From an uncultured Succinatimonas sp. (GTDB taxonomy: Bacteria > Pseudomonadota > Gammaproteobacteria > Enterobacterales > Succinivibrionaceae), in the NCBI GenBank assembly GCA_900552905.1, contig USBR01000031.1:1-13029 (forward strand): a stretch of 13,029 nucleotides of DNA. Reading direction: 5' to 3'. Position numbers and translations under genes: made by a program. Below the pieces are notes generated by a model that did no database searches, was not told the DNA's origin, and saw only the letters and a program-made list of their open reading frames with translations. Every line of letters begins with the position of its first letter. Within the stretch, counting starts at the first letter, position 1. This document shows positions 6,090-13,029 of the stretch, in pieces.

Positions 6090-7163
6090 ATGGCCACAGG
6101 AAAGGAATTAGGTATTGTTGCCGACAGCTTGCAGGTTAATGCCGATATTAGAGCTGAGAAGACTATCGACGAAATCGAAGCTGAGGATAATCGCTCCTTT
6201 GAAGATCGAGCTCTGCGTCCACAGCGCCTGTGCGATTATATCGGTCAAACAGAGGTTAAAGAGCAATTAGCTATTGCCTTAAAGGCCGCGAAAATGCGCG
6301 GTGAGGCTATGGATCATGTGCTTATTTTTGGCCCTCCTGGTTTAGGCAAGACTACCTTATCTAATATTATCGCTAATGAATTAGCGGTAGGTATTTCACA
6401 GACCTCAGGACCTGCCTTAGAGAAAAAAGGCGATGTGGCGGCACTGTTGACAAATTTACAAAAGCGCAATGTCATCTTTATTGACGAAATTCACCGTCTC
6501 TCCCCGGTAATTGAGGAATTTTTATATCCGGCAATGGAGGACTATAGTGTCGATATTATGACCGGTGAAGGTCCGTCAGCCCGTTCAATTAAAATCAATC
6601 TCAATCCCTTTACTCTAGTAGGTGCCACAACGCGTGCGGGTACCTTAACCTCACCTTTAAGAGCGCGTTTTGGCATTATCTTGCAGCTTAAGTTCTATAC
6701 CCCACAAGAGCTTGAAATCATCGTCAATGTCAGTGCTAAGAAGCTTGGTGTCATTATCGAGCCTGAGGGCGCTTTAGAGATTGCCCGTAGATCGCGCGGT
6801 ACGCCCCGTATTGCTAATCGCCTCTTACGCCGAGTGCGCGATTATGCTGAGGTTAAGGGCACAGGACATATTACCTTAGAGATCGCCAAAGCGGCTTTAG
6901 AGATGTTACGCATCGATGATGATGGCTTTGATGATATTGACAGGGAGTATTTGCGTACTATTATCTACGATTTTAACGGTGGCCCTGTGGGTATTGAAAG
7001 TCTAGCCGCTTCTATAGGCAATGATCGCGATACCTTAGAGAATGTGGTTGAGCCCTATATTATTCAGCAGGGTTTTATTCAGCGCTCACGTCTAGGGCGT
7101 GTCGCTACCGCTAAGGCTTATGCTAAATTTAAATTAGATTATCCCAAAGGGGGACAGTCATGA
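6090..7163 (+). CDS. ruvB: Holliday junction branch migration helicase RuvB
   Basis: Hexameric AAA+ ATPase that drives branch migration with RuvA. An N-terminal segment of about 35 residues precedes the conserved [13 protein letters not shown] region. Walker A GPPGLGKT is at 81-88, Walker B FIDEIH at 130-135, and sensor 1 GATTRAG at 178-184, followed by the RARFG arginine-finger region. Sensor 2 is around [10 protein letters not shown] (237-246). The C-terminal winged helix contains [12 protein letters not shown] (332-343). Length 357 aa is slightly above the usual 335-345 because of the N-terminus. The nearest AAGGA is 12 nt from the ATG, so initiation may lean on coupling to ruvA. The stop overlaps ybgC by ATGA. 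Confidence 0.97.
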   Translation: MATGKELGIVADSLQVNADIRAEKTIDEIEAEDNRSFEDRALRPQRLCDYIGQTEVKEQLAIALKAAKMRGEAMDHVLIFGPPGLGKTTLSNIIANELAVGISQTSGPALEKKGDVAALLTNLQKRNVIFIDEIHRLSPVIEEFLYPAMEDYSVDIMTGEGPSARSIKINLNPFTLVGATTRAGTLTSPLRARFGIILQLKFYTPQELEIIVNVSAKKLGVIIEPEGALEIARRSRGTPRIANRLLRRVRDYAEVKGTGHITLEIAKAALEMLRIDDDGFDDIDREYLRTIIYDFNGGPVGIESLAASIGNDRDTLENVVEPYIIQQGFIQRSRLGRVATAKAYAKFKLDYPKGGQS

Positions 7164-7600
7164 GTCAGGATTTTTCCTTTCAATGCCGTGTGTATTTTGA
7201 AGACACTGATGCCGGTGGCATAGTCTATTATGCTAATTATTTAAAATTCTGCGAAAGAGCGCGTACGGAGTGGTTACTTAAAAGCGGTTTAAGCCAGCAA
7301 AGTCTGCTTGATACTAAGCAGGGTTTTGTCATTCGTACCATTGCCGCCAGCTATCTTAAGTCTGCCCGCTTAGAAGATTTTTTAAAAATTACTGTGATCC
7401 CGATTAAAGTTGGCGCATGTGGTTTAAAAATTTTTCAACAGATATATAATCAGCGATCGGAATTGCTGTTTGAGTTTGAGTGTAGCCTCGCCTATATAGA
7501 CTTCAATACGGCACGACCGATACCTATGCCTAAAGAGGCTAAAGGCTATATCAAGAGCTTCATCAAAGAAGATGGTGAGGCCTTAGGAGTTAAAATTTAA
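7160..7600 (+). CDS. ybgC: Tol-Pal associated acyl-CoA thioesterase YbgC
   Basis: Cytoplasmic hot-dog-fold thioesterase of the 4HBT family, encoded with the tol genes in many Proteobacteria; it hydrolyses acyl-CoA and has been linked to phospholipid metabolism. The active-site signature [18 protein letters not shown] (13-30) places the catalytic Asp at 17. The residue that is His in E. coli (VVYHASY) is Tyr24 here, a variant I recall from other YbgC proteins. ERARTEWL follows at 32-39. Length 146 aa is usual. The ATG overlaps the ruvB stop as ATGA, with a GGGGGA Shine-Dalgarno inside ruvB. tolQ begins on the base after its stop. Confidence 0.94.
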   Translation: MSQDFSFQCRVYFEDTDAGGIVYYANYLKFCERARTEWLLKSGLSQQSLLDTKQGFVIRTIAASYLKSARLEDFLKITVIPIKVGACGLKIFQQIYNQRSELLFEFECSLAYIDFNTARPIPMPKEAKGYIKSFIKEDGEALGVKI

Positions 7601-8611
7601 ATGGAAAACGGAACCCTCTCCATCACAGGGCTTGTCATCAACGCTAGCTTCTTAGTGCAGGTAGTGATGTTCTTCTTACTATCCTTATCGGTAGTATCTT
7701 GGACCATCATCATTCAGAGAACTAATCTTTATAAAAATAGTCGCAAGAGCGCTGATGAATTTGAAGACAAATTCTGGTCTGGAATTGATCTCAATAAGCT
7801 CTATCAAGATTGTATGCAGCGTCAAGATTCCTTACAGGGCTTAGAGGTCATCTATACTGCAGGCTTTAAGGAATTTGTGCGTTTAGTAAATTCAGGTCCT
7901 GCCGATCAAGAGGTCGTGATGGACGGCACTTATCGTCAGATGAAGGTAGCGCAGTCCCGTGAGATGGAAAATCTTGAAGGTCATTTAGCTACCTTAGCTA
8001 CCATCGGCTCAATTAGCCCATATATCGGTCTTTTTGGTACCGTTTGGGGTATTATGCATGCCTTCGTGGCTTTAGCTGCTGTGAAAAATGCGACCTTATC
8101 TATGGTCGCCCCGCCAATTGCTGAGGCCTTGATCGCCACTGCTATGGGTCTGTTTGCCGCAATTCCGGCGGTAATGTTCTATAACCGCTTTGCCTCTCGT
8201 GTGGAAGCTTTAGAAAATCGCTACATCAACTTTATGGATGAGTTTGCCACTATCTTAAACCGCCGTTTAGTTACCGTACGTTCACAGCAAAATCGTGCTA
8301 AGGAAGAGCCTTCTCAACCGCAGCCACAGCCTCAATATCATCAACGAGCTCCGCAGTATCAAGAACAGCCACAGTACTCGCAAAGAGAGAGCTATCAGCA
8401 ACCGCATTTTCAGCGCAATAATGCTGATTTTACGCAATCTCAGCAGTATCAGCAGTTCCATCGCCGTCAAGAAAATGCGCGTGAATTTGGCAATCAAGGT
8501 TATGAGGCCCCGCGTTCTTTTGATCCGCGCGCCCGTCGTGTCGATCAATTTGCGCCATTAGAGCGTGATAATCCGCAAACTAATGCTCATCAGGGCTTTA
8601 AGCAGGAGTAA
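7601..8611 (+). CDS. tolQ: TolQ proton-channel subunit with a long Gln-rich C-terminal tail
   Basis: Inner-membrane stator of the Tol motor, homologous to ExbB and MotA. With TolR it uses the proton gradient to energise TolA during outer-membrane constriction. Three membrane segments are visible: about 14-38, 130-157 (GSISPYIGLFGTVWGI) and 170-194 (PPIAEALIATAMGLFAAIPA). The core ends near 227, matching the E. coli length of about 230. A further 105-110 residues follow, about one quarter Gln and rich in Pro, Tyr and Arg (for example QPQPQPQYHQRAPQYQEQPQ). This tail would be cytoplasmic and disordered. The reading frame continues cleanly to TAA, with tolR 3 bp on, so it is not a frameshift. 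AGGAG lies 11 nt before the ATG. Confidence 0.95.
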   Translation: MENGTLSITGLVINASFLVQVVMFFLLSLSVVSWTIIIQRTNLYKNSRKSADEFEDKFWSGIDLNKLYQDCMQRQDSLQGLEVIYTAGFKEFVRLVNSGPADQEVVMDGTYRQMKVAQSREMENLEGHLATLATIGSISPYIGLFGTVWGIMHAFVALAAVKNATLSMVAPPIAEALIATAMGLFAAIPAVMFYNRFASRVEALENRYINFMDEFATILNRRLVTVRSQQNRAKEEPSQPQPQPQYHQRAPQYQEQPQYSQRESYQQPHFQRNNADFTQSQQYQQFHRRQENAREFGNQGYEAPRSFDPRARRVDQFAPLERDNPQTNAHQGFKQE

Positions 8612-8614
8612 AAG

Positions 8615-9043
8615 ATGCAGGCTTTAAGAAGAAGGCGCTCGCGTCCTGTAGCTGAGATTAATGTGGTGCCGTATATCGACGTCATGTTAGTGCTCTTAGT
8701 CATCTTCATTGCTACAGCTCCGGTTGTGATGCAGGGTGTAACTGTCGACTTACCGCAAGCTGAGGCTGAAACTATGAACGAAGATCAAAAGACTCCGATC
8801 ATAGCTACAGTCGATAAGGTCGGACAATATTATGTCAGTCACGACAGCACCAATGAAAAGATGGACAATCTTGAAGCCTTGACTGCCTATGTGGCCTCCG
8901 AGCTGTCAAAGGATCCTTCTCGTCCTGTCGTCGTACAGGGTGATGCACAGGTATCCTATGATTCGGTTATCAAACTCATGAATGCTCTCAAACAAGGGGG
9001 CGTTAAGAGTGTCGGTTTAGTCACCGAGCCTCTAGGAGATTAG
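8615..9043 (+). CDS. tolR: TolR proton-channel subunit
   Basis: ExbD/TolR family protein of 142 aa. A basic cytoplasmic N-terminus (MQALRRRRSRPVAEINVVPY) precedes one membrane helix (about 21-40). The helix carries Asp22 in YIDVMLVLLVIF, equivalent to the proton-carrying Asp23 of E. coli. The periplasmic part (41-142) has the DLPQAEAE segment and a C-terminal fold ending LVTEPLGD. AGGAG lies upstream of the ATG, inside the tolQ end. One base separates its stop from the tolA GTG, indicating tight coupling. Confidence 0.96.
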   Translation: MQALRRRRSRPVAEINVVPYIDVMLVLLVIFIATAPVVMQGVTVDLPQAEAETMNEDQKTPIIATVDKVGQYYVSHDSTNEKMDNLEALTAYVASELSKDPSRPVVVQGDAQVSYDSVIKLMNALKQGGVKSVGLVTEPLGD

Positions 9044-9044
9044 T

Positions 9045-10139
9045 GTGAAGATCGGTACTGGTACAGCTTTTACTGTTGCAGTCATCATTCATTTGGCTTT
9101 GATAGCGGTTTTAGTGGTCAATATCTCCTTAGATAAGCCCGAGCGTCCTCATGATGGAAGCAACAATATTATGCATGCGACCATGATTACGCCAGCTGCC
9201 TTAGGTAATCCTAATGGCAAAGCTCAGGGCAAGCCTAAACAAGAGACTGAAGTTACTAAGACTGAAGAGACGCCTACAGATGCTAATGCCGATAAAGCCA
9301 AGCAGGAATTAGAAGAGCGCTTAGCTATACAGCAACAGGCTGAAAATGAGCGCCGTGAGGCCATTGCGCTTAAGAAAAAGCAAGAAGCAGAAGCTAAGGC
9401 CAAAGCCGAGGCTGAAGCAAAAGCCAAAGCCGAGGCTGAGGCAAAAGCTTTAGCTTTAAAGAAAGCTGAAGAGCAAAAGAAATTAGAAGCTAAGAAGAAA
9501 GCTGAAGCTGCGGCTAAAGCAAAAGCTGAGGCTGAAGCTAAGAAGAAAGCTGAAGCTGCCGCTAAAGCAAAAGCTGAGGCTGAAGCTAAGAAGAAAGCTG
9601 AAGCTGCGGCTAAAGCAAAAGCTGAGGCTGAAGCTAAGAAGAAAGCTGAAGCTGCCGCTAAAGCAAAAGCTGAGGCTGAAGCTAAGAAGAAAGCTGAAGC
9701 TGCCGCTAAAGCAAAAGCTGAGGCTGAGGCTAAGAAGAAGGCTGAAGCTGCCGCTAAAGCAAAAGCTGAGGCTGAAGCTCAGAAAAAGGCTGATTCTTTA
9801 GAAGATGATATCTTAGGTACAGCTGATGGAGATCCTGTCAATGGTCAGGGCTTAGGCTCAGGATCTGGCGGGGATAGTGGCGCTGCAGGTTACGGCGCTA
9901 AAGTTCAGGGCATGATCGAGCAGAACTGGCTTATCGATCCGGCTATGAATGGCAAAACCGTTAAGGTTTCTATCAGTGTCAATAAGGATGGTCTTATCTC
10001 AGGTGAGCAATGTCAAGGTGATAAGAGGGTGTGTAAATCGGCTTTAGATACTCTAAAGCGTATTGGCATGCTACCTAAGCCACCGGCAAATTGCCCAGAA
10101 TGTGGAAATATTGTCATTTCGATGACACCAAAGCTTTGA
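9045..10139 (+). CDS. tolA: TolA, periplasm-spanning Tol protein
   Basis: Links the TolQR motor to TolB/Pal. An N-terminal anchor helix (about 8-28) is followed by a charged linker (29-85) and a long Ala/Lys/Glu helical domain II (86-248). The C-terminal domain III (about 268-364) carries MIEQNWLIDP, VKVSISVNKDG and LPKPP. Domain II contains six copies of a 16-residue unit starting KKKAEAAAKAKAEAEA (150-245). Domain III has the family's Cys pair (GEQC...RVC) plus a second pair in NCPEC that E. coli lacks. Length is 364 aa against about 421 in E. coli, the difference lying in domain II. The start is GTG, 6 nt after AGGAG; an overlapping GTG at 9043 is out of frame. Confidence 0.95.
   Translation: MKIGTGTAFTVAVIIHLALIAVLVVNISLDKPERPHDGSNNIMHATMITPAALGNPNGKAQGKPKQETEVTKTEETPTDANADKAKQELEERLAIQQQAENERREAIALKKKQEAEAKAKAEAEAKAKAEAEAKALALKKAEEQKKLEAKKKAEAAAKAKAEAEAKKKAEAAAKAKAEAEAKKKAEAAAKAKAEAEAKKKAEAAAKAKAEAEAKKKAEAAAKAKAEAEAKKKAEAAAKAKAEAEAQKKADSLEDDILGTADGDPVNGQGLGSGSGGDSGAAGYGAKVQGMIEQNWLIDPAMNGKTVKVSISVNKDGLISGEQCQGDKRVCKSALDTLKRIGMLPKPPANCPECGNIVISMTPKL
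9492..9779 (+). repeat. Six tandem 48-bp repeats within tolA
   Basis: Six full copies start at 9492, 9540, 9588, 9636, 9684 and 9732, and a degenerate seventh starts at 9780. Copies differ at only a few third-codon positions. Copies 1 and 3 have GCG where 2, 4, 5 and 6 have GCC, so copies 1-2 and 3-4 form two identical 96-bp units. A shorter 24-bp-type repeat encoding AKAKAEAE precedes them (about 9394-9446). Confidence 0.95.
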
Positions 10140-10151
10140 TAAGGCTATAAT
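10122..10151 (+). promoter_or_regulatory. Internal promoter for tolB-pal
   Basis: ATGACA (10122-10127, five of six matches to TTGACA), an 18-bp spacer and a perfect TATAAT (10146-10151) straddle the tolA stop. RNA would start near 10158, with AAGGAG and the tolB ATG following. The 46-bp tolA-tolB gap is the largest since the dehydrogenase, consistent with a second transcription unit as in E. coli. Confidence 0.65.
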
Positions 10152-10185
10152 TGACATAGAAATTTTGTCTTAAGGAGTTTAGTTA

Positions 10186-11469
10186 ATGTTCAAAAAACTT
10201 TTGGCAATAGCGTTTTTAATCGTGGGCTGTAGCCAGGTTCAGGCGGCATTACAAATTGAGATTACCGGTGGTATCAATGCCGGTCATCGTATTGCTGTAG
10301 CCCCTTTTAGTCAGCCTACAGGTCTTAAGACTGATGTGGCCGCGATCGTTTCAGCCGATCTGATGCGCTCAGGCAAATTCAGCCCCATAGCTACCTCTCA
10401 GATCCCCTCTGGCAGTGTGACTAATGGTAATGTTAATGTCGATGTCGCCGCAGCCTCTGGTGCGGAAATCATTATTTGCGGTCAGGTCGTACCTAGCGGC
10501 AATAAGTACAGCGTGGAGTTTCAGGTTGTAGGTTTGCAGGGCACGAATAAGGGTAAGGTTTTAGCTCACTATCGCGGTGATGCTCCTGAAAGCCTTATGC
10601 GTCAGGCCGCTCACCGTATCTCTGACAGAGTCTTTGAGCTCTATACTGGCACTAAGGGCGCTTTCCGTACCCGCATTGCTTATATTGTCTATAAGCATGG
10701 TCAGAAATATCCGTATCAGCTGATGACTGCTGATTATGACGGTTATAACGAGACTCCGATTTTAAAATCCACTCAGCCGGTCATGACCCCAAGCTGGTCT
10801 CCTGATGGTACCCGTTTAGCTTATGTAAGCTTTGAAGGTCGTACTCCGGCCATCTTTGTGCAGAATATCAATACTAAAAAGCGTACAAAGCTGGCTTCAT
10901 ATCCGGGTATGAATAGCTCACCTGCTTGGTCTCCTGATGGCTCAAAGATTGCCATGGCTCTCTCTAAAGACGGTCAGCCTGACATCTATTATTATGATCT
11001 AGGCGCAGGCTCCTTAGTGCGGGTTACCGCTAATGCCGCTATCGATACCGAGCCTACCTGGTCTTCTGACAGCAAGTCCTTATTCTTTACCTCCGAGCGT
11101 GGCGGTAAGGCTCAGATCTATAAGTTCGACTTTGCTACCCGTCAGACTAGCCGCGTAACCTATCAGGGTGCACGTAACCTTTCAGCACGTTCCATTCCGG
11201 GATCTAATTCCTTGATTGTAATTACTCAGGTTAATGGTTTCCGTGTTGCCCGTGTAGATGCTGATGGCAGTATCTATATGCTGACCACCTCATCCTTAGA
11301 TGAATCCCCTAGTGTCGCCCCTAATGGAAGCATGGTGATATACTCCACCGTATATCAAGGCCGTAAAGGCTTAGCCCTGGTTTCAGCAGACGGTAGATTT
11401 AAGGCCAACCTGCCTTCAAGTTCAGGTGAGGTAAGCTCTCCGGCTTGGGGCCCATTATTAGCTAATTGA
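10186..11469 (+). CDS. tolB: Tol-Pal system periplasmic protein TolB
   Basis: Periplasmic protein that binds Pal and TolA. A signal peptide (MFKK then a hydrophobic run) probably cuts after QVQA (residue 20), leaving ALQIEITGG, which aligns with the start of mature E. coli TolB. The N-terminal alpha/beta domain spans 21-160. A six-bladed beta-propeller (161-427) has repeated SWSPDG/AWSPDG/TWSSDS motifs (203-, 247- and later). Length 427 aa is normal. IVGC (12-15) in the signal peptide fits a lipobox, so lipoprotein processing at Cys15 cannot be excluded. AGGAG lies 8 nt before the ATG. pal follows after 31 bp. Confidence 0.96.
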   Translation: MFKKLLAIAFLIVGCSQVQAALQIEITGGINAGHRIAVAPFSQPTGLKTDVAAIVSADLMRSGKFSPIATSQIPSGSVTNGNVNVDVAAASGAEIIICGQVVPSGNKYSVEFQVVGLQGTNKGKVLAHYRGDAPESLMRQAAHRISDRVFELYTGTKGAFRTRIAYIVYKHGQKYPYQLMTADYDGYNETPILKSTQPVMTPSWSPDGTRLAYVSFEGRTPAIFVQNINTKKRTKLASYPGMNSSPAWSPDGSKIAMALSKDGQPDIYYYDLGAGSLVRVTANAAIDTEPTWSSDSKSLFFTSERGGKAQIYKFDFATRQTSRVTYQGARNLSARSIPGSNSLIVITQVNGFRVARVDADGSIYMLTTSSLDESPSVAPNGSMVIYSTVYQGRKGLALVSADGRFKANLPSSSGEVSSPAWGPLLAN

Positions 11470-11500
11470 GAGTAACAATTTAAACTCATAGGAAAATAAA

Positions 11501-12043
11501 ATGTTTAAGAAGTATTTCTTTGCAATGATTTGTGGTTTATTGATGACCACCTTGACTGCTTGTACCACTGACGGCACTGATGGCAGCTCCTCATCCTTAG
11601 TGAATGACGGTGACGGTTATCAGATCGCTGAAGGCTTAGATAGCGATGGTGCCGTCACTGTCGGCAACCCAAGCTTAGATGCCAATGGCGGTTCCTTCAA
11701 TGGTCCAGCTGAGCTTAAGAGCAAGAACACCATTTACTTCGGTTATGACTCTGAGAACATTCAGGATCAGTACATCAGTGTGATGCAGGCTCATGCTCAG
11801 TACCTGCGCAACAATCCTGATGCCCGTGTCATCATCGAAGGTCACACCGATGAGCGTGGTACCCCTGAGTACAATATCGCCTTAGGTGAGCGTCGTGCCC
11901 GTAGCGTTGCTCGTTATATGCAGAATTTAGGTGTTGATGTAAATCAGTTATCTATCGTCAGCTATGGCGAGGAGAAGCCGGCCGATCCTGCTCATAATGA
12001 AGCTGCCTGGTCTCACAACCGTCGTGCTGTCTTAAATTACTAA
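11501..12043 (+). CDS. pal: Peptidoglycan-associated lipoprotein Pal
   Basis: Outer-membrane lipoprotein that holds the envelope to peptidoglycan and is relocated by the Tol motor at division. The lipobox LTAC (18-21) gives Cys21 as the acylated residue. A Ser/Gly/Asp-rich linker covers 22-70. The OmpA-like peptidoglycan-binding domain (about 75-180) has YFGYDSENI, GHTDERGTPEYN (114-125) with the key Asp117, GERRARSV, and the terminal SHNRRAVL. The residue after the lipidated Cys is Thr, not Asp, so Lol sorting to the outer membrane is expected. AGGA lies 7 nt before the ATG. Frequent C-ending codons suggest high expression. A strong terminator follows. Confidence 0.97.
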   Translation: MFKKYFFAMICGLLMTTLTACTTDGTDGSSSSLVNDGDGYQIAEGLDSDGAVTVGNPSLDANGGSFNGPAELKSKNTIYFGYDSENIQDQYISVMQAHAQYLRNNPDARVIIEGHTDERGTPEYNIALGERRARSVARYMQNLGVDVNQLSIVSYGEEKPADPAHNEAAWSHNRRAVLNY

Positions 12044-12072
12044 GATCTAGACTTTAGATTTAAGCGTAAAAG

Positions 12073-12105
12073 AGCCTCTGTGTTTAAGCATACAGAGGCT
12101 TTTTT
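12073..12105 (+). terminator. Intrinsic terminator after pal
   Basis: A perfect 9-bp stem AGCCTCTGT/ACAGAGGCT (12073-12081 with 12092-12100) is followed by six T (12100-12105). It closes the tolB-pal transcript and separates cpoB, which therefore needs its own promoter or read-through. Confidence 0.92.
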
Positions 12106-12106
12106 G

Positions 12107-12133
12107 TATAAAATGAATTCATCTTGATGAATT
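12107..12133 (+). promoter_or_regulatory. cpoB -10 region and an 18-bp palindrome
   Basis: TATAAAAT (12107-12114) just after the pal terminator could be the cpoB -10; its -35 would fall in the terminator loop (TTAAGC, 12084-12089, weak). AATTCATCTTGATGAATT (12116-12133) is a perfect palindrome ending 2 bp before the GGAG ribosome site, at the expected transcription start. It could be an operator or a 7-bp RNA hairpin with a CUUG loop. Confidence 0.4.
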
Positions 12134-12145
12134 TTGGAGCAATCT

Positions 12146-12874
12146 ATGACAAAAAAGCTGGTTTTAGCAACGCTTTTAGCTATGAGCCTTGCAAGCTCTC
12201 AGGTTTATGCTGATAGTGAAACTGAAGTCTTGCAGCGATCATTATTGAATATGCAAAATCAGGTGCAGTCCTTGCAGTCAGATTTAGCCGCAGCTAATGG
12301 CAGAATTGAGGAATTAAATTATGAACTCAATAAGGTAAATCAGGAAAATGCCACCTTAAAGCAACAGTTAGCAAAGATGTCGAAGTCTGATGAGACCAAG
12401 GGGTCTGATGATAATGCGCAAGCACAAAATCAGGTTGAGACTAAGACAGAGCAGGGGAGTGCTAATACCAATGCCAATCAGGCCCAAGCTAGCACTTTAA
12501 AGGCAGCTGATAAGAAGACTACTGATGAATACAATGCCTGTTATGAGTTTGTAAAGCAAAACAAGCTTCCTGAGGCGGAACAGGCCTTTAAGAGCTTCTT
12601 AGAAAATAATGCTGAAAACTCTTTAACTCCTAATGGCTGGTATTGGTTAGGACAGGTGCAATATAAGCAACAGCATTATCAAGATGCGCGCGTTTCCTTC
12701 CTCAATGCCGCAGGCTATAAGGCTTCAGCTAAGCGCCCAGATGCTTTATATAAGTTAGGCATGATTTATAAGGCTTTAGGCGATAACGATAAGGCTAAAC
12801 GCTTCTTTGAGGTAGTGATTAAGACCTATCCTCATGATACCTCAGCGGTATTAGCTAAAAAGCAATTACAGTAA
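12146..12874 (+). CDS. cpoB: Cell division coordinator CpoB (YbgF)
   Basis: Periplasmic protein that links the Tol system to penicillin-binding protein 1B and peptidoglycan synthesis at the septum. A signal peptide (1-22) cuts after VYA. A trimerising coiled coil (about 26-78) has heptad Leu positions. A Gln/Asn/Ser-rich linker covers 79-124. TPR repeats (127-242) have the family features YNACYEFVKQNKLPEAEQAF, YWLGQVQYKQQHYQDA and ALYKLGMIYKALGDNDKA. I start at ATG 12146, 6 nt after GGAG. A TTG at 12134 would put the ribosome site inside the gene and spoil the signal peptide. Length is 242 aa. It is split from pal by a terminator. Confidence 0.93.
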   Translation: MTKKLVLATLLAMSLASSQVYADSETEVLQRSLLNMQNQVQSLQSDLAAANGRIEELNYELNKVNQENATLKQQLAKMSKSDETKGSDDNAQAQNQVETKTEQGSANTNANQAQASTLKAADKKTTDEYNACYEFVKQNKLPEAEQAFKSFLENNAENSLTPNGWYWLGQVQYKQQHYQDARVSFLNAAGYKASAKRPDALYKLGMIYKALGDNDKAKRFFEVVIKTYPHDTSAVLAKKQLQ

Positions 12875-12880
12875 TGAAAG

Positions 12881-12903
12881 AGGCGCTGTTAGCGCCTTTT
12901 TTT
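12881..12903 (+). terminator. Intrinsic terminator after cpoB
   Basis: AGGCGCT (12881-12887) and AGCGCCT (12891-12897) pair around a GTT loop and run into seven T (12897-12903). It lies 6 bp past the cpoB stop. Confidence 0.93.
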
Positions 12904-12913
12904 ACATACAAAT

Positions 12914-12953
12914 AATCCCTCATTTTTTATGATGAGGGATTTTATGAGGGATT
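12914..12953 (-). terminator. Hairpin between convergent genes, with a third repeat copy
   Basis: AATCCCTCAT (12914-12923) and ATGAGGGATT (12932-12941) form a 10-bp stem with an 8-nt loop, and a direct copy of the second arm follows at 12944-12953. On the minus strand the proximal stem is followed by ATTATTTGT, a modest T-run, so it may terminate the minus-strand gene ending at 12968. Confidence 0.45.
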
Positions 12954-12967
12954 AGTTGTGCCTTAAA

Positions 12968-13029
12968 TTATAAGGACTTTAAGAAAGCGGCGATCTCGTC
13001 GTCCTTGCAGTTAGGGTAGAAGAGCTCAG
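12968..13029 (-). CDS. C-terminal end of an unidentified minus-strand gene (partial)
   Basis: Read on the minus strand, 19 codons run without a stop from the window edge to TAA at 12970-12968 and end ELFYPNCKDDEIAAFLKSL. Codons are mostly C- or G-ending (TTC, TAC, AAC, GAC, AAG), as in pal, which suggests a highly expressed gene. It converges on cpoB and is followed by a hairpin. The family cannot be recognised from this fragment. Confidence 0.6.
   Translation of the reverse strand, partial: ELFYPNCKDDEIAAFLKSL

Noticed and set aside
7220..7240. YbgC His-to-Tyr change in the active-site region as a sign of lost activity
   Set aside because: The catalytic Asp17 is intact and, from memory, Tyr occurs at this position in other YbgC proteins, so it is not good evidence of inactivation.
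8282..8561. Two 88-codon open frames on opposite strands inside the tolQ tail
   Set aside because: They arise from the low-complexity Gln-rich coding sequence of tolQ and have Arg/Leu/Ser-biased translations typical of shadow frames.
9492..9779. Repeat array considered as CRISPR
   Set aside because: Units are contiguous, in frame and translated as the TolA helical domain; there are no spacers.
12134..12145. TTG start for cpoB, four codons upstream
   Set aside because: GGAG would be within the coding sequence, and the ATG at 12146 gives a canonical signal peptide.

Overview
The window comes from a gammaproteobacterial-type chromosome with moderately low G+C and a strong preference for TTA leucine codons. 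The block ruvC-ruvA-ruvB-ybgC-tolQ-tolR-tolA-tolB-pal-cpoB is the arrangement familiar from Gammaproteobacteria such as Pseudomonas. The style of the proteins would suit a host-associated anaerobe such as the Succinivibrionaceae, but that is a guess from overall impression, not shown by the sequence.

Left part (1-3208), accessory genes mostly on the minus strand. A lone TraF-like S26 signal peptidase (48-557) has all its catalytic elements. A sharp intrinsic terminator separates it from an RpiR-type HTH-SIS regulator (718-1575). Next comes an unusual protein with two LRAT/NlpC-P60-like domains (1767-2888). The first domain has lost its catalytic His and Cys, the second keeps them, and an Ala/Lys-rich helical tail follows. 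The region upstream of this gene holds a perfect 7-1-7 Fur box over the expected -35 position of its promoter, then a 13-codon leader ORF whose stop overlaps the gene's ATG (ATGA). This points to an iron-controlled, translationally coupled LRAT-like protein, and it is the most novel element here.

Middle (3209-4912). A nine-helix bile acid:sodium symporter (BASS) family transporter and a classical short-chain dehydrogenase, both on the plus strand, each have a TATAAT box just upstream. The dehydrogenase ends 8 bp before ruvC and appears to head the ruv-tol transcription unit.

Right part (4921-12888), core genes. RuvC, RuvA and RuvB resolve Holliday junctions. YbgC is a hot-dog acyl-CoA thioesterase. 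TolQ-TolR-TolA form the proton-driven inner-membrane motor, TolB and Pal the periplasmic and outer-membrane end, and CpoB couples Tol to peptidoglycan synthesis. From the dehydrogenase to tolA the gaps are 14 bp or less, or the genes overlap. tolB-pal has an internal promoter, pal ends in a strong terminator, and cpoB has its own leader and terminator. Lineage-specific features are a Gln-rich tail of about 105 residues on TolQ, six nearly identical 48-bp repeats in tolA, an extra CPEC cysteine pair in the TolA C-terminal domain, and an ambiguous lipobox in the TolB signal peptide.

At the right edge the C-terminus of a minus-strand gene, rich in C-ending codons, converges on cpoB. At the left edge a short open stretch may be the end of a plus-strand gene converging on the TraF-like gene.
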